The notes: generated by a model from the letters alone, not told the origin. Positions 16,312-25,540 are shown, counted from the first letter of the stretch. The stretch: DNA of 41,638 nt from Deltaproteobacteria bacterium (GCA_016219225.1 JACRBX010000329.1:1-41638); one strand, 5' to 3'. Program-made: numbers and translations.

Positions 16312-17202
16312 ATGCTTTTACCGAAATTTAATTATCATGCCCCCACATCCATCGATGAAGCCTGTTCTCTCCTGGGTCACTACGGGGCAAAGGCTAAGGT
16401 TTTGGCCGGCGGGACCGACCTTCTGGTCAATCTGAAAAAAAAGCTCCTTGCCCCGGAACAGATTATCAGCCTGAATAAAATCGATGGCCTTACCGAGGCT
16501 TCCGATCAAAAGGGGAAAGGTATTTCCATCGGCCCTTTAAGCACCGCGGCCTATTTAGCCGGCTCCAAGCTGATCCAGGAAAAAGGGCTGGTCTTGTCCC
16601 ATGGGGCCGGGAGATTAGGATCCCCATTGATCCGCAACCGGGCCACGGTAGGAGGGAATCTGGTGACCGCCCGACCGGCTTCGGACCTGGCCCCGCCTTT
16701 ATTGGTTCTGGGGGCCAGCCTTATCCTGAAAAGCCCCAAAGGGGAACGCACAGTACCTCTGGAAGATTTCATCCTGGGGCCGGGGCAAACGGCCATACAA
16801 TCGGATGAGATCCTGAGTCGAATCTTCATTCCTTATTTTGAGGGACCCTCTTCCGGGGCCTATATCAAATTAGGAAGCCGAAAAGCCCTGGAAATATCCC
16901 TGGTCAATGTGGCCTCTTTCCTGGCCCTGGGGCCGGATGGTTCCATTGAGCAGGCCCGGGTGGCCCTCGGTGCGGTAGGCCCGACCCCCCTTCTCTCCCC
17001 TTCGGCAGTCAAGGTCCTGAAGGGTGTCAAACCCAAAGACGAAAAAGACCCGGTCTTTAAAGAAGCGGCAGGAGCTGCGGCCAAAGATGCCAGACCCATT
17101 ACCGATCATCGGGGATCAGCGGAATACCGGCGGGAGATGGTGGAAGTTTTGACCTTGCGGACTTTAAAAGCAGCCTATGCTCAGGCGATGAGACAAATGT
17201 AG
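16312..17202 (+). CDS. Molybdenum hydroxylase, FAD-binding medium subunit
   Basis: A 296-residue FAD-binding subunit of the xanthine dehydrogenase / CO dehydrogenase / 4-hydroxybenzoyl-CoA reductase family. FAD motifs are KVLAGGTDLLVNLK (about residues 29-42) and NRATVGGNLVTARPASDLAP (from about 108). The C-terminal CO_deh_flav_C-like domain is present. Only one Cys occurs in the whole chain (EACSLL near residue 19), so the extra [4Fe-4S] insertion characteristic of the HcrB subunit of 4-hydroxybenzoyl-CoA reductase is missing. AGGAGG precedes the ATG. It is the first gene of a three-subunit operon (FAD, [2Fe-2S], Mo). Confidence 0.9.
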   Translation: MLLPKFNYHAPTSIDEACSLLGHYGAKAKVLAGGTDLLVNLKKKLLAPEQIISLNKIDGLTEASDQKGKGISIGPLSTAAYLAGSKLIQEKGLVLSHGAGRLGSPLIRNRATVGGNLVTARPASDLAPPLLVLGASLILKSPKGERTVPLEDFILGPGQTAIQSDEILSRIFIPYFEGPSSGAYIKLGSRKALEISLVNVASFLALGPDGSIEQARVALGAVGPTPLLSPSAVKVLKGVKPKDEKDPVFKEAAGAAAKDARPITDHRGSAEYRREMVEVLTLRTLKAAYAQAMRQM

Positions 17203-17248
17203 GGGCGACCAACCTCTAATTTTATAAAGGCGACCAGCCGGTCGCCCC
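17201..17248. repeat. GGGCGACC hairpin repeat, copy 2 (with partial third copy)
   Basis: A GGCGACC-AGCC-GGTCGCC stem (17229-17246) with the same loop as at 16266, preceded by a partial AGGGGCGACCA copy right at the stop of the FAD gene. Confidence 0.7.
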
Positions 17249-17264
17249 GACAAGGAGACCCATT

Positions 17265-17726
17265 ATGAAAAAAATGATTACGCTTAATATCAATAACCAG
17301 GAATATGATCTGGTCATCCCGGTCAACCGGACCTTGACCCAGGTGCTCCGGGAAAATTTAAAACTCACCGGGACCAAACAGGGCTGCTCCGTCGGAGACT
17401 GCGGCTCCTGCACGGTGTTAATGGATGGACAACCGGTCAATTCCTGCCTGGTCCTGGCCGTGGAAGCCGAAGGTCGTGCAATACAGACCATTGAAGGGTT
17501 GGCCGAAGATGGAAAACTCCATCCCATTCAACAGGCCTTTGTAGACCAGGGGAGCATTCAATGCGGTTTTTGCAGTCCCGGCATGATCCTCTCGGCCAAG
17601 GCCCTGCTGGACAAAAATCCTTCTCCTACGGGACCTGAGATTCGAGAGGCCATCAGCGGTAATTTATGCCGTTGCACGGGTTACCAAAAAATTGTTGACG
17701 CCATTGAATCGGTGACCCAAAAGTGA
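17265..17726 (+). CDS. Molybdenum hydroxylase, [2Fe-2S] small subunit
   Basis: A 153-residue iron-sulfur subunit with both clusters expected in the family: the plant-ferredoxin-type site [16 protein letters not shown] plus the downstream Cys in VNSCLV, and the helical-domain site QCGFCSPGM with [18 protein letters not shown]. It passes electrons between the Mo centre and FAD in the heterotrimeric enzyme. AAGGAG stands before the ATG. The gap before it contains the hairpin repeat; the gap after it contains GTGACGG tandem units. Confidence 0.95.
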   Translation: MKKMITLNINNQEYDLVIPVNRTLTQVLRENLKLTGTKQGCSVGDCGSCTVLMDGQPVNSCLVLAVEAEGRAIQTIEGLAEDGKLHPIQQAFVDQGSIQCGFCSPGMILSAKALLDKNPSPTGPEIREAISGNLCRCTGYQKIVDAIESVTQK

Positions 17727-17765
17727 CGAGGGATGTGTGACGGGTGACGGGTGACGGGTGACGTG
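17725..17765. repeat. GTGACGG tandem repeat
   Basis: Four to five GGGTGAC units directly after the stop codon of the [2Fe-2S] gene. Confidence 0.85.
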
Positions 17766-17857
17766 AAAAAACCTTAATCTTGTCACCTATTATCAGAAAC
17801 ATTTCGCTATTATGAATAATTTTGAAATCTATATGGGTTGATAGAAAGGGAATGACT

Positions 17858-20203
17858 ATGAGTACCTACAACGTTATCAATACTCGAGCCCCGAGATTGG
17901 ACGCCCCGGCCAAAGCCACCGGACAGGCCTTGTACACCGATGACCTCCAGTTTTCAAACCTCCTATACGGGGCCATCCTGCAAAGCCCCCTGGCCCACGC
18001 CCGCATCAAAAATATCGACCTCTCCAAAGCCCGAAAGCTTCCGGGTGTCAAGGCGGTGGTGACGGCCAGGGACCTGGAGATCATCCCTTACGGCGTCTCA
18101 CCGGCCCGGTATGATGAAACCATCCTGGCTGTAGACAAGGTCCGATATGTGGGGGATGAAGTGGCCGCCGTGGCCGCCGTCGACAGGGAAACGGCCCAGG
18201 AGGCCGTAGAATTGATCAAGGTCGACTATGAAGAACTCCCGACCGTCTTTGATCCTTTCGAGGCCATGGCCGAAGGGGCACCCTTAATTCATGAGGCCTA
18301 TCCGCGCAATCTCTGCGGTGAAGTCCATCAGGAATTCGGCGACGTCGAAGCGGCCTTTGCCCAGTGCGACCTGATCCATGAACATAAATTCGTCAACAAA
18401 CGTCAGGATGCCGCCTTTATGGAACCTAACAATTGCGTGGCCGTTTTTGATCACCAGGGCTTTCTGACCCTCTACAGCTCCACCCAGGTTCCCCATTATG
18501 TACAACGCACCGTGGCCATGGTCTTGAAAATCCCGGTCGGCAGGGTTCGGGTGGTCAAATCCTATGTGGGCGGCGGCTTCGGCCCCAAAGCCTCGGCCTC
18601 CACCATGGAATTAGTGGGATGTCTTTTGTCCATGAAGACCCTGCGGCCGGTGAAGATGCATTTCTCCAGGGAACAGGTCTTTCTCCACAGCCGGGGACGT
18701 CACCAGTTTTTTCATACCTTCAAAACCGGCGTCAAGAAAGACGGGACCTTGATGGCCCTGCATAACACCTGCTATCTCGAAGGCGGGGCCTATTCCAGCT
18801 TCGGAATCGCCACGGTCTATTATGCCGGTTCCCTTTTGGGCGGTCCATACAAACTCCCTAACATGAAATACGACGGATACCGGGTCTATACCAACCGCCC
18901 GGCCTGCGGCGCTCAACGGGGACATGGCGGTGTGGCCGCCCGGGCCGGCTTTGAACAGCAATTGGATATTATCGCCGAGCAATTGGGGATCGACCCGGTG
19001 GAAATGCGTCTGCAGAATATCATGGAAACCGGCGACACCACCTGCAACGAGCTCAATATGAGCAGCCTGGGCATGAAGGAATGCATCGAGGCCATTCGGA
19101 ACCAATCGGACTGGAAGCTGAAAAAGGGGAAACTGCCGAAAGGCAGGGGCATTGGCATAGCCTGCGGTTTCTTTGTCTCCGGGGCCGGCTATCCCATCTA
19201 CCGGTCCGACACCTACCACGCCACCGTGGTGATCAAGCTTTCCGAAGATGGTGGGACCGCGCAGGTCCTGACCGGCAGCGCCGAAATCGGCCAGGGCTCG
19301 GACACAGCCTTCGGCATGATCGCCGCCGAGGCCCTGGGGGTCCGTCTCGAGGACGTACGGGTGGCCTCGGGGGATACGGATTATTCCGTTGACCTGGGAG
19401 CCTATTCCAGCCGCCAGACCCTGATGACCGGTCATGCCACCAAGGAAGCGGGCGAGGATGCCAAAAGGCAAGTCCTGGAGGTCTTATCCGAAACCCTGAA
19501 TGTACCCCTGAATGAGATATCGGTTAGTAACGGACTGATTCATTTTGAAGGGATAACCCCGAAATTTGATGCCATCCGGGTGGGCTATATGAAGGAGCAT
19601 CGGGGCTGGGCCGATTCGCCGGCAGAAGGTCCGCTGACCTTCAAAGAGGCGGCCCGCCTGGCCTACCTGAAGAAAGGGACCATTGTGGGCACCGGAAAAT
19701 ACAAGCCCCCCAAGCTTGGGGGCTCCTTCAAGGGCGCGGCCGTGGGGACCTCCCCGGCCTATGGCTGCTCGGCCATGATGGCCGAGGTGTCGGTGGACCT
19801 GGAGACTGGTGAGGTGACCATGGAAAAAATCACCGATGCCCACGACTGCGGCCTGGCCATCAACCGGACCCAGGTCGAAGGACAGATGGAGGGCTCGGTC
19901 TCCATGGGGCTGGGTGAAAGCCTGTTCGAAGAGGTAAAATTCAACGAAAAGGGACAAATACTGAATGCCTCTCTGGGTGAATACAAAATCCCCACGGCCC
20001 TGGATGTGCCTCCCATAACCTCCCTGATCATCGAGAGCGGAGAGCCCAATGGGCCTTACGGCGCCAAGGAAGTCGGGGAGGGAGGGATCATGCCCGTTAT
20101 TCCGGCCATCCTGAATGCCATCTATGATGCCACCGGTGTGCGCATTAACGAGATGCCGCTCACCTCCGAACGCATCTGGAAGGCCTTAAAAGAGAAAAAG
20201 TAG
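17858..20203 (+). CDS. Molybdenum hydroxylase, Mo-cofactor large subunit
   Basis: A 781-residue molybdopterin-binding subunit of the xanthine dehydrogenase family. It begins with DAPAKATGQALYTDDL and ARIKNIDLSKA (aldehyde oxidase a/b-hammerhead domain) and carries the GGGFGPKAS cofactor loop, the CGAQRGHGGVAARAGFEQQLD segment, the SAEIGQGSDTAFGMIAAEAL block and GAKEVGEGG with the position of the catalytic Glu near the C-terminus. Most likely substrates are aromatic or CoA-bound aromatic compounds, from context. ATG at 17858 is chosen: the GAAAGGG site is correctly spaced for it and too close to the ATG at 17852. An in-frame TTG at 17822 has no ribosome site. No maturation factor (XdhC type) is encoded here. 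Confidence 0.9.
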   Translation: MSTYNVINTRAPRLDAPAKATGQALYTDDLQFSNLLYGAILQSPLAHARIKNIDLSKARKLPGVKAVVTARDLEIIPYGVSPARYDETILAVDKVRYVGDEVAAVAAVDRETAQEAVELIKVDYEELPTVFDPFEAMAEGAPLIHEAYPRNLCGEVHQEFGDVEAAFAQCDLIHEHKFVNKRQDAAFMEPNNCVAVFDHQGFLTLYSSTQVPHYVQRTVAMVLKIPVGRVRVVKSYVGGGFGPKASASTMELVGCLLSMKTLRPVKMHFSREQVFLHSRGRHQFFHTFKTGVKKDGTLMALHNTCYLEGGAYSSFGIATVYYAGSLLGGPYKLPNMKYDGYRVYTNRPACGAQRGHGGVAARAGFEQQLDIIAEQLGIDPVEMRLQNIMETGDTTCNELNMSSLGMKECIEAIRNQSDWKLKKGKLPKGRGIGIACGFFVSGAGYPIYRSDTYHATVVIKLSEDGGTAQVLTGSAEIGQGSDTAFGMIAAEALGVRLEDVRVASGDTDYSVDLGAYSSRQTLMTGHATKEAGEDAKRQVLEVLSETLNVPLNEISVSNGLIHFEGITPKFDAIRVGYMKEHRGWADSPAEGPLTFKEAARLAYLKKGTIVGTGKYKPPKLGGSFKGAAVGTSPAYGCSAMMAEVSVDLETGEVTMEKITDAHDCGLAINRTQVEGQMEGSVSMGLGESLFEEVKFNEKGQILNASLGEYKIPTALDVPPITSLIIESGEPNGPYGAKEVGEGGIMPVIPAILNAIYDATGVRINEMPLTSERIWKALKEKK

Positions 20204-20213
20204 TTTTACCCTA

Positions 20214-20243
20214 TTCAGGGCGGGTTTAACAACCCGCCCTGAA
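20214..20243 (+). terminator. Strong hairpin after the molybdenum operon
   Basis: TTCAGGGCGGGTT-TAAC-AACCCGCCCTGAA is a perfect 13-base stem ten bases after the stop codon. There is no following T-run, so it may be an RNA-stabilising or weak terminator stem. Confidence 0.6.
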
Positions 20244-20390
20244 ACGAGTTTCACATTGAATCCCTCCCTGTCCGGCTTGGATCATGGCCTCTTCGAACCT
20301 CCTCCCTCGTAAAAAATTTCCCCATAGAAACCCACTCAATGCCTCCCCTTCACAAAACCGCCCCTTTGTTTCCTAATAAGACAGGCCCTT

Positions 20391-20460
20391 ATTCATAACT
20401 TGAAATTATGAATACTATAAATATTAACAATTTGACACCAGGTCGGCCTTCTGTTTTATT
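20391..20460 (+). promoter_or_regulatory. Putative LysR operator and promoter for module B
   Basis: The 770-base gap 20204-20973 has no gene that I can support. It holds a perfect palindrome ATTCATAA-N7-TTATGAAT (20391-20413) whose centre is 30 bases before a TTGACA (20432-20437). A weak -10 (TTTATT) follows after 17 bases, putting the palindrome centre near -65, the usual LysR recognition position. The word TTGACACCAGGTC also occurs in the promoter at 25663. Confidence 0.5.
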
Positions 20461-20973
20461 GCATATAAACTGAGCTTCAAATCTTTGGCCTGTTTCTTCA
20501 GAAAAACAAAGCCAAAGAATCTACGCGTTCGTGAAAATTTAATGGCGTCGAATAGGACGGCAGGAGAAGAATACGAGAGTGATCCTTCACAGATTCCACA
20601 AAACGGTTCCCGTTTCCTGCCTGGTGTGTCTGGTTAACGTTACCGATCACGGCCTGCCGACGTTCGCACGCACCCAAAAACCCATCAATATCTTCAAAGA
20701 AGGGATTTCGTTAATTAGCGCAACTTTCCCTCTGTTTATGACCAAATCCCGTCACCTCTATTTTCTCAGGGTTGTAATGATAACATATATCTGAATCACT
20801 GTTTATAGCCTTACTATTGCAGTTAATAAGATTTTGTAATCCGAACCTCGGCTCTTAAGAACCGTTACTGAATTGTTTCTTTGCATAATAGCCTGCCCCG
20901 GCATCTATGGGATTGCGGGGAGGGAGACGCTTGCCGATAAACTAAAGCTTGATCCAAAAAGGAGGGCTGAACC

Positions 20974-21618
20974 ATGACCATTCTATTCACGCAAGATTTT
21001 GATATTTTTCCGGGAAAAGAGGATGACTTTGAAAAATTCATTGCCGACTATATTCCACAATGTGACCGGATGGGACTTCCAGCCGTTGGCGGGTTCTATG
21101 TGGAAGTCGGTTTTGGACCCAGGATTGTCGGCATCAGGAAAACAAATTCTTTAGATGAACTCTACCGCGTTATGGCGGGAACGCCGTTTAAAGAATCTCT
21201 CCTGGAACTCAAAAAATATGTCATCAATTATCAGAGTAAGATCCTTGAACCTACCGGCCGGGTGAAACATGAAGGTTATGAAATACAAAAAGGGGTTTGG
21301 AAATACAACCAATACTATGATCTTATCCCGGGAAAGAAAAAGGAATATGCGGATTTTGTCATGAATGAACACCTTCCCGCTCTGCAGAAAATCGACTATC
21401 TGGAGGTCACCGGGGGATGGAATGTGGTGATCGGCGGGTTCAGTGAAATAGTCACGGAATTTACCTTTAAGAGCCCTATCGATATCGGACGTATGTTGGA
21501 CAACGAAGACTTTAAAAGAATTACCAGAAAACTTCGTCTGAATTATGTGCTCAACTTTAAGAGCCGCATTATGAGAACGACTGAACGATTTGAAGAACCA
21601 AGGTGGTACAGGCTTTAG
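20974..21618 (+). CDS. Duplicated ferredoxin-fold (NIPSNAP/ABM-like) protein
   Basis: A 214-residue protein built from two similar halves of about 100 residues. Half 1 has FTQDFDIFPGKEDDFEKFI and half 2 has YNQYYDLIPGKKKEYADFV; each is followed by a hydrophobic strand segment with GGF or GGW, and ends with LRLNYVLNFKSR- or YVINYQSKIL-type strands. This pattern suits a tandem dimeric alpha/beta barrel domain such as NIPSNAP or ABM. Such folds often bind small hydrophobic or aromatic molecules, but no catalytic residue can be named. It is the first gene of module B, with a perfect AAGGAGG site, 62 bases before ppsA2. A substrate-binding or accessory role for the kinase is inferred. Confidence 0.6.
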   Translation: MTILFTQDFDIFPGKEDDFEKFIADYIPQCDRMGLPAVGGFYVEVGFGPRIVGIRKTNSLDELYRVMAGTPFKESLLELKKYVINYQSKILEPTGRVKHEGYEIQKGVWKYNQYYDLIPGKKKEYADFVMNEHLPALQKIDYLEVTGGWNVVIGGFSEIVTEFTFKSPIDIGRMLDNEDFKRITRKLRLNYVLNFKSRIMRTTERFEEPRWYRL

Positions 21619-21680
21619 GAGTATGACCTTTAAGGAAATCCATAAACGTTAACCTTTTTACCGAAAAGGAGGAAAACAAC

Positions 21681-23525
21681 ATGGCTTCAAAATTTATGGA
21701 CCCTCATGATGTGGAAACGATCCCCGGGACCGAGGGTTGGGAGAGGATGTATCCCTACCACTATCAATTCTCCCGGGAGGATCCCCTTCGGGCCGAACAT
21801 GAAAGCAGTCAGCTCTGGTATTATGACGGCCTGCACTACCCCGAGCCCCATCCCCCTTTTGACCTCCTCTGGGATGAAGCCTGGTTTCTGGCCCTCTCCC
21901 AGAATAATACGCGGACCTTCCTGGTTCCTCCGGCCAAGGGTATCGAGCACCGGATCGTCAACGGCTACGTCTTTATTACCCCCATCGGTATCGCCGATCC
22001 CAAAGAGATCGAGGCCCGGGTACCTGTTTTCATGAAGCGGGCCGGATACTATTATGATAACTGGGATACGCTTTACGTGGAATGGGAGGCCCGGATGAAG
22101 GGTCTCTTGAATGAGCTCGAAGCCGTTTCCTTCCGCCCCCTTCCCGAGATAGAAGATGAATCAATGGTCTTCGAAAAGAGGGGAACCAGCAGCGGCTATC
22201 ATCTGATGAACCAATATGACCACCTCATCGGCATGGGCTTTAAATGTTGGCAATACCATTTTGAGATGCTCAATCTCTGCTACGCCGCCTTTCTCACCTT
22301 TACCAATACGGTGGACCAAATTTTTCCCAATACCCCCATGGGGACCGTGACCAAAATGGTTTCAGGCATTGATGCCATGATCATGAGGCCGAACGCCGAA
22401 CTCATCAAACTGGCCAAACTGGCCATTGAAAACGATGTGGACCAGGTGATTCTGAAGCCTCTTAACGCCGCCGGGTGCATGAAAGAATTAGAGAAGACGA
22501 CTCCGGGAAAGTACTGGCTTTCCGAGCTGGAAAAGGCGCGGTATCCTTGGTTCCATATCTCCACCGGCACGGGCTGGTATCACCATGATGCCTCATGGAA
22601 CGACAACCTGGATATTCCTTTCGATGCCATCCGGATGCATATTAAGGCCTTGAAGGCCGGAAAGGTTATCGACCGGCCTACCGAAAGATTGGTCGAGGAG
22701 CGGGACAAGCTGGTCGAAGAATACCGGGGCCTGATTCAAACCGAGGAGGACCGTGAGGCCTTCGACCAGACCCTTTCCATTGCCCGGCGGGTATTTCCCT
22801 ATGCCGAAAACCACATTTTTTATGTGGAGAACTGGTTCCACAGCGTTTTTTGGAACAAAATGCGGCAGGTAGCGGATATCCTCCATGGCGTCGGCTTCAT
22901 TGAGGACAAAGAAGATATCTGGTACCTGAAACGAGGAGAGATACGGGAGGCCCTTTGGGATCATGTGACCAGTTGGGCCACCGGAATAAGACCGCGAGGA
23001 TCTTCCTACTGGCCTCGGGAGATCGCCTGGCGTAAAGGGGTTATGGAGAAATTCAAGCAATGGACCCCGCCGCCGGCTCTGGGCGTCCCCCCGGAGGTGG
23101 TCACCGAACCCTTTTCGATCATGTTGTGGGGCATTACGACCGACGTCTTAAAAAAATGGCTCCAGGGTGTTGAAGCGGCAGCCGGCGGCGGGGAAACTGA
23201 TGAACTGTTGGGGGCCCCTGGTTCTTCCGGCGTTGTAGAAGGCCCGGCCCGGGTTATCCGCTCCGTGGAAGTGCTGGCCGAATTGCAGGAAGGGGAGATC
23301 CTGGTAGCCACGACGACTTCCCCAAGCTGGGCCCCGGCCTTCACCAAGATCAAGGGCGCGGTTACGGATGTCGGCGGATCCATGTGTCATGCGGCCATTA
23401 TCTGTCGTGAATATGCCCTGCCGACCGTGGTCGGAACCGGGCGGGCGACCTCCTTTATCAAGACAGGTGATCTGATTCGCATCGATGGGGATAGCGGCGT
23501 GGTGAAAATACTTAAAAGGGCCTAA
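21681..23525 (+). CDS. ppsA: Phenylphosphate synthase PpsA-like subunit, module B
   Basis: A 614-residue paralogue of the protein at 5648, with the same length and layout. The phosphohistidine domain reads GGSMCHAAIICREYALP with His570. The shared segments EPFSIMLWGITTD / EPFTVMLWGITTD and APGSSGVVEGPARV / AASAGIAEGPARV confirm paralogy, but the N-terminal substrate region is clearly more diverged (roughly half identical by eye), which suggests a different phenolic substrate. Like its twin it lacks ATP-grasp and PEP-binding domains. A GGAGG site precedes the ATG. The next gene, 119 bases on, is the ATP-binding partner. Confidence 0.82.
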   Translation: MASKFMDPHDVETIPGTEGWERMYPYHYQFSREDPLRAEHESSQLWYYDGLHYPEPHPPFDLLWDEAWFLALSQNNTRTFLVPPAKGIEHRIVNGYVFITPIGIADPKEIEARVPVFMKRAGYYYDNWDTLYVEWEARMKGLLNELEAVSFRPLPEIEDESMVFEKRGTSSGYHLMNQYDHLIGMGFKCWQYHFEMLNLCYAAFLTFTNTVDQIFPNTPMGTVTKMVSGIDAMIMRPNAELIKLAKLAIENDVDQVILKPLNAAGCMKELEKTTPGKYWLSELEKARYPWFHISTGTGWYHHDASWNDNLDIPFDAIRMHIKALKAGKVIDRPTERLVEERDKLVEEYRGLIQTEEDREAFDQTLSIARRVFPYAENHIFYVENWFHSVFWNKMRQVADILHGVGFIEDKEDIWYLKRGEIREALWDHVTSWATGIRPRGSSYWPREIAWRKGVMEKFKQWTPPPALGVPPEVVTEPFSIMLWGITTDVLKKWLQGVEAAAGGGETDELLGAPGSSGVVEGPARVIRSVEVLAELQEGEILVATTTSPSWAPAFTKIKGAVTDVGGSMCHAAIICREYALPTVVGTGRATSFIKTGDLIRIDGDSGVVKILKRA

Positions 23526-23644
23526 CTAAAACTATATGAAATACTGGAATCCCGGAGCCGGGAGTTAGAGTGTTTAATGATCGCCGGGAACAAGTCCTTT
23601 TAACCGCTGATCACAAAGCTCACGTAGATTTGGGGGAAGTCACG

Positions 23645-24709
23645 ATGACTGAAAAGGAAAAAAGCATTATCCTCTGGTATGATGAATTGGAGGGAAAGGA
23701 CTTCAATCTGGTTGGGAAAAAAAATGCCAATTTGGGAGAGATGATCAGGGCCGGCATTCGAACCAGCCCCGGATTCGCCCTGACCATTTATGCCAATGAT
23801 CTTTTTATTACCAGTATGGGCATCAAATCCGCATTGGAAAACTATTTAAAGGATCTTGGCCGGGTCACCTATGAAAACAGCCTCAAGGCCAGCGCCTTTG
23901 CGGTGAACCTCATTGAGGAGGCCTCCGTTCCATCCATCATTACCGATGAATTGTTTCGGGAATATCAGAAACTGTGCGACCTGGCCGGGGTTGAAAACGT
24001 TCCGGTGGCTACCAGATCGAGTGGTGCCATTTCCATGCCCGGCCAGATGGAAACCTTCCTGAATATCCGGGGGCAGGAGGATCTCCTGCACTATATCAAA
24101 AAAACCTGGGCCAGTGCCTATTTTGTGGAAGCCATCACTTATCGTATGAACAAGGGCCTGGGTTTTATCCTCAACATCGGCGTAGGCGTTCCCAAGATGG
24201 TCAACTCCCGGGTATCCGGGATTGTCTTCACCTTGAATCCGTTGAACGGGGACCGTTCCAAGATTTCGGTGGATGTCAGTTATGGTCTGGGAGAGGCAGT
24301 CGTCAGCGGCCTGGTCACTCCCGACAATTTTCTGGTAGACAAAGTCACGTTAGAACCCATTCGATCCAAATTGGGAGAAAAGGAGGTGCAGTGCGTTTAT
24401 GAAGAAACGGGAAGCACGATTAAAACGGTAAATGTTCCCCAGGAGGCCCGTAGCCGGCTCTCCATTGACAAAGAGGAACTCAAAGAAATTTGCCGGATTT
24501 CAAAGGCCATTGACCGGTATTATGGCAAACCCTACGACATCGAATTTGCCATAGATGCCGATCTTTCTTTTCCTGAAAATGTCATCATTCTTCAAGTCCG
24601 ACCCGAGTCGGTCTGGTCTAAGAAAGAGATTAAACCCAAAATAGAGAAAAAGAAGGATGCCATGGATCGGGTTATTAACCAACTCATCACCGGAGTCAGG
24701 CTGAAATGA
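23645..24709 (+). CDS. ppsB: Phenylphosphate synthase PpsB-like subunit (ATP-grasp), module B
   Basis: A 354-residue ATP-binding subunit paralogous to 7682-8752. Blocks include GKKNANLGEMIRAGIRTSPG, VATRSSGAISMPGQMETFLN, VSGIVFTLNPLNGDRSK, YGLGEAVVSGLVTPDNFLVD and the closing VIILQVRPESVWSKK. ATG at 23645 is preferred over a GTG opening at 23570: a GGGGGAAG site precedes it and homology to the module A protein starts right after. It is expected to phosphorylate His570 of the adjacent PpsA-like protein. No CBS or receiver gene follows in this module; a membrane transporter does. Confidence 0.82.
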   Translation: MTEKEKSIILWYDELEGKDFNLVGKKNANLGEMIRAGIRTSPGFALTIYANDLFITSMGIKSALENYLKDLGRVTYENSLKASAFAVNLIEEASVPSIITDELFREYQKLCDLAGVENVPVATRSSGAISMPGQMETFLNIRGQEDLLHYIKKTWASAYFVEAITYRMNKGLGFILNIGVGVPKMVNSRVSGIVFTLNPLNGDRSKISVDVSYGLGEAVVSGLVTPDNFLVDKVTLEPIRSKLGEKEVQCVYEETGSTIKTVNVPQEARSRLSIDKEELKEICRISKAIDRYYGKPYDIEFAIDADLSFPENVIILQVRPESVWSKKEIKPKIEKKKDAMDRVINQLITGVRLK

Positions 24710-24845
24710 CTCACGATGCTCCCCTGCGTCGCTAAGTCCATTGATGAAAAGTCGAACCCCTTGCAGAAGAGAGATGTTGGAAAACCAGCAGTCGATGCTG
24801 TGCTTTAAAATGTCAACCTGTACAACTAAAAAAAGGAGAAAACAA

Positions 24846-25466
24846 ATGTCACAAGAACAGAATCAAGGATGGGCCAATGCCGCACCGTTTGCCATTTTGT
24901 CCGTGGCCGTGTTAATTGCCTGTTTAGGGGGATTTCGTGCCGGCTTTATTCCGGCCAGTTCCGCTCCTCTTATGGTGGGGGTGCTGATCTCCTGCTTTCT
25001 CCCACAACTGATCGGCGGAATCATCGCCTTTAAAAGAGGGGAAGTTCTGTTGGGCACCATTTGCGGCCTTTTTGGAACGACCATTACCCTGGGGGCGGCC
25101 TTTACCTTATGGATCCAGATTTTTGCCGCACCCGCACCCGGGGCCTTCACCCCGCAGATTATGGCCTTCTTTTGGATTACCCTGTTTATTATCACCGAGA
25201 TCTTTGCCATCGGCTTCGGGCGTATGAGTTGGTTTTTGATGCTGGGAATCGCTGAGGTTGGTGTGGTTTTTCTGCTTGAGGGCATTTATTCCTACCAGGG
25301 GGCCCCTATCGGTCCCAACGGATACATTATTTCCGGATTAGGCCATCTCGCGGGTTATCTGGAATTACTATTCGGTTTATTCTGCATCTATTCTGCCGGG
25401 GGCATATTATTGGCCGAGCATTTCCAAAGGCCCGTACTGCCTTTAGGTAAACCCGTTTTCAAATAA
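24846..25466 (+). CDS. GPR1/FUN34/YaaH-type acetate/organic-acid transporter
   Basis: A 206-residue inner-membrane protein with about six hydrophobic segments: the first around AAPFAILSVAVLIACLGGF, the last around YLELLFGLFCIYSAGGILL. The ending ERPxLPLGKP-like motif (FQRPVLPLGKPVF) is typical of the acetate transporter (AceTr/SatP) family. The ATG at 24846 follows AAAAGGAGA; a longer frame opening at 24741 lacks such a site. Placed after ppsB2, it may move the aromatic acid, acetate or another small acid. The substrate is not readable. A good intrinsic terminator follows. Confidence 0.7.
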   Translation: MSQEQNQGWANAAPFAILSVAVLIACLGGFRAGFIPASSAPLMVGVLISCFLPQLIGGIIAFKRGEVLLGTICGLFGTTITLGAAFTLWIQIFAAPAPGAFTPQIMAFFWITLFIITEIFAIGFGRMSWFLMLGIAEVGVVFLLEGIYSYQGAPIGPNGYIISGLGHLAGYLELLFGLFCIYSAGGILLAEHFQRPVLPLGKPVFK

Positions 25467-25499
25467 GTTACCTTAATTTTTGACCCTCTCGGAAAACCA

Positions 25500-25540
25500 G
25501 GGGAACGGCAGGGAATACCCGCCGTTCCCCTTTTCTTCTC
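25500..25540 (+). terminator. Rho-independent terminator
   Basis: GGGGAACGGC and GCCGTTCCCC form a 10-base stem around an 11-base loop, followed directly by TTTTCTTCTC. It closes the ppsA2-ppsB2-transporter unit. Confidence 0.85.

Noticed and set aside
18611-19471. Long minus-strand open frame (286 codons) opposite the Mo subunit
   Set aside because: It is antisense to a strongly conserved coding sequence and contains no recognisable motif; a shadow of GC-rich codons. The same applies to the minus-strand frames at 5738-6556, 10444-11265 and 27904-29013.
16312-20203. Firm naming as hcrABC (4-hydroxybenzoyl-CoA reductase)
   Set aside because: The FAD subunit lacks the Cys-rich [4Fe-4S] insertion that defines HcrB, so only the general molybdenum hydroxylase family is claimed.
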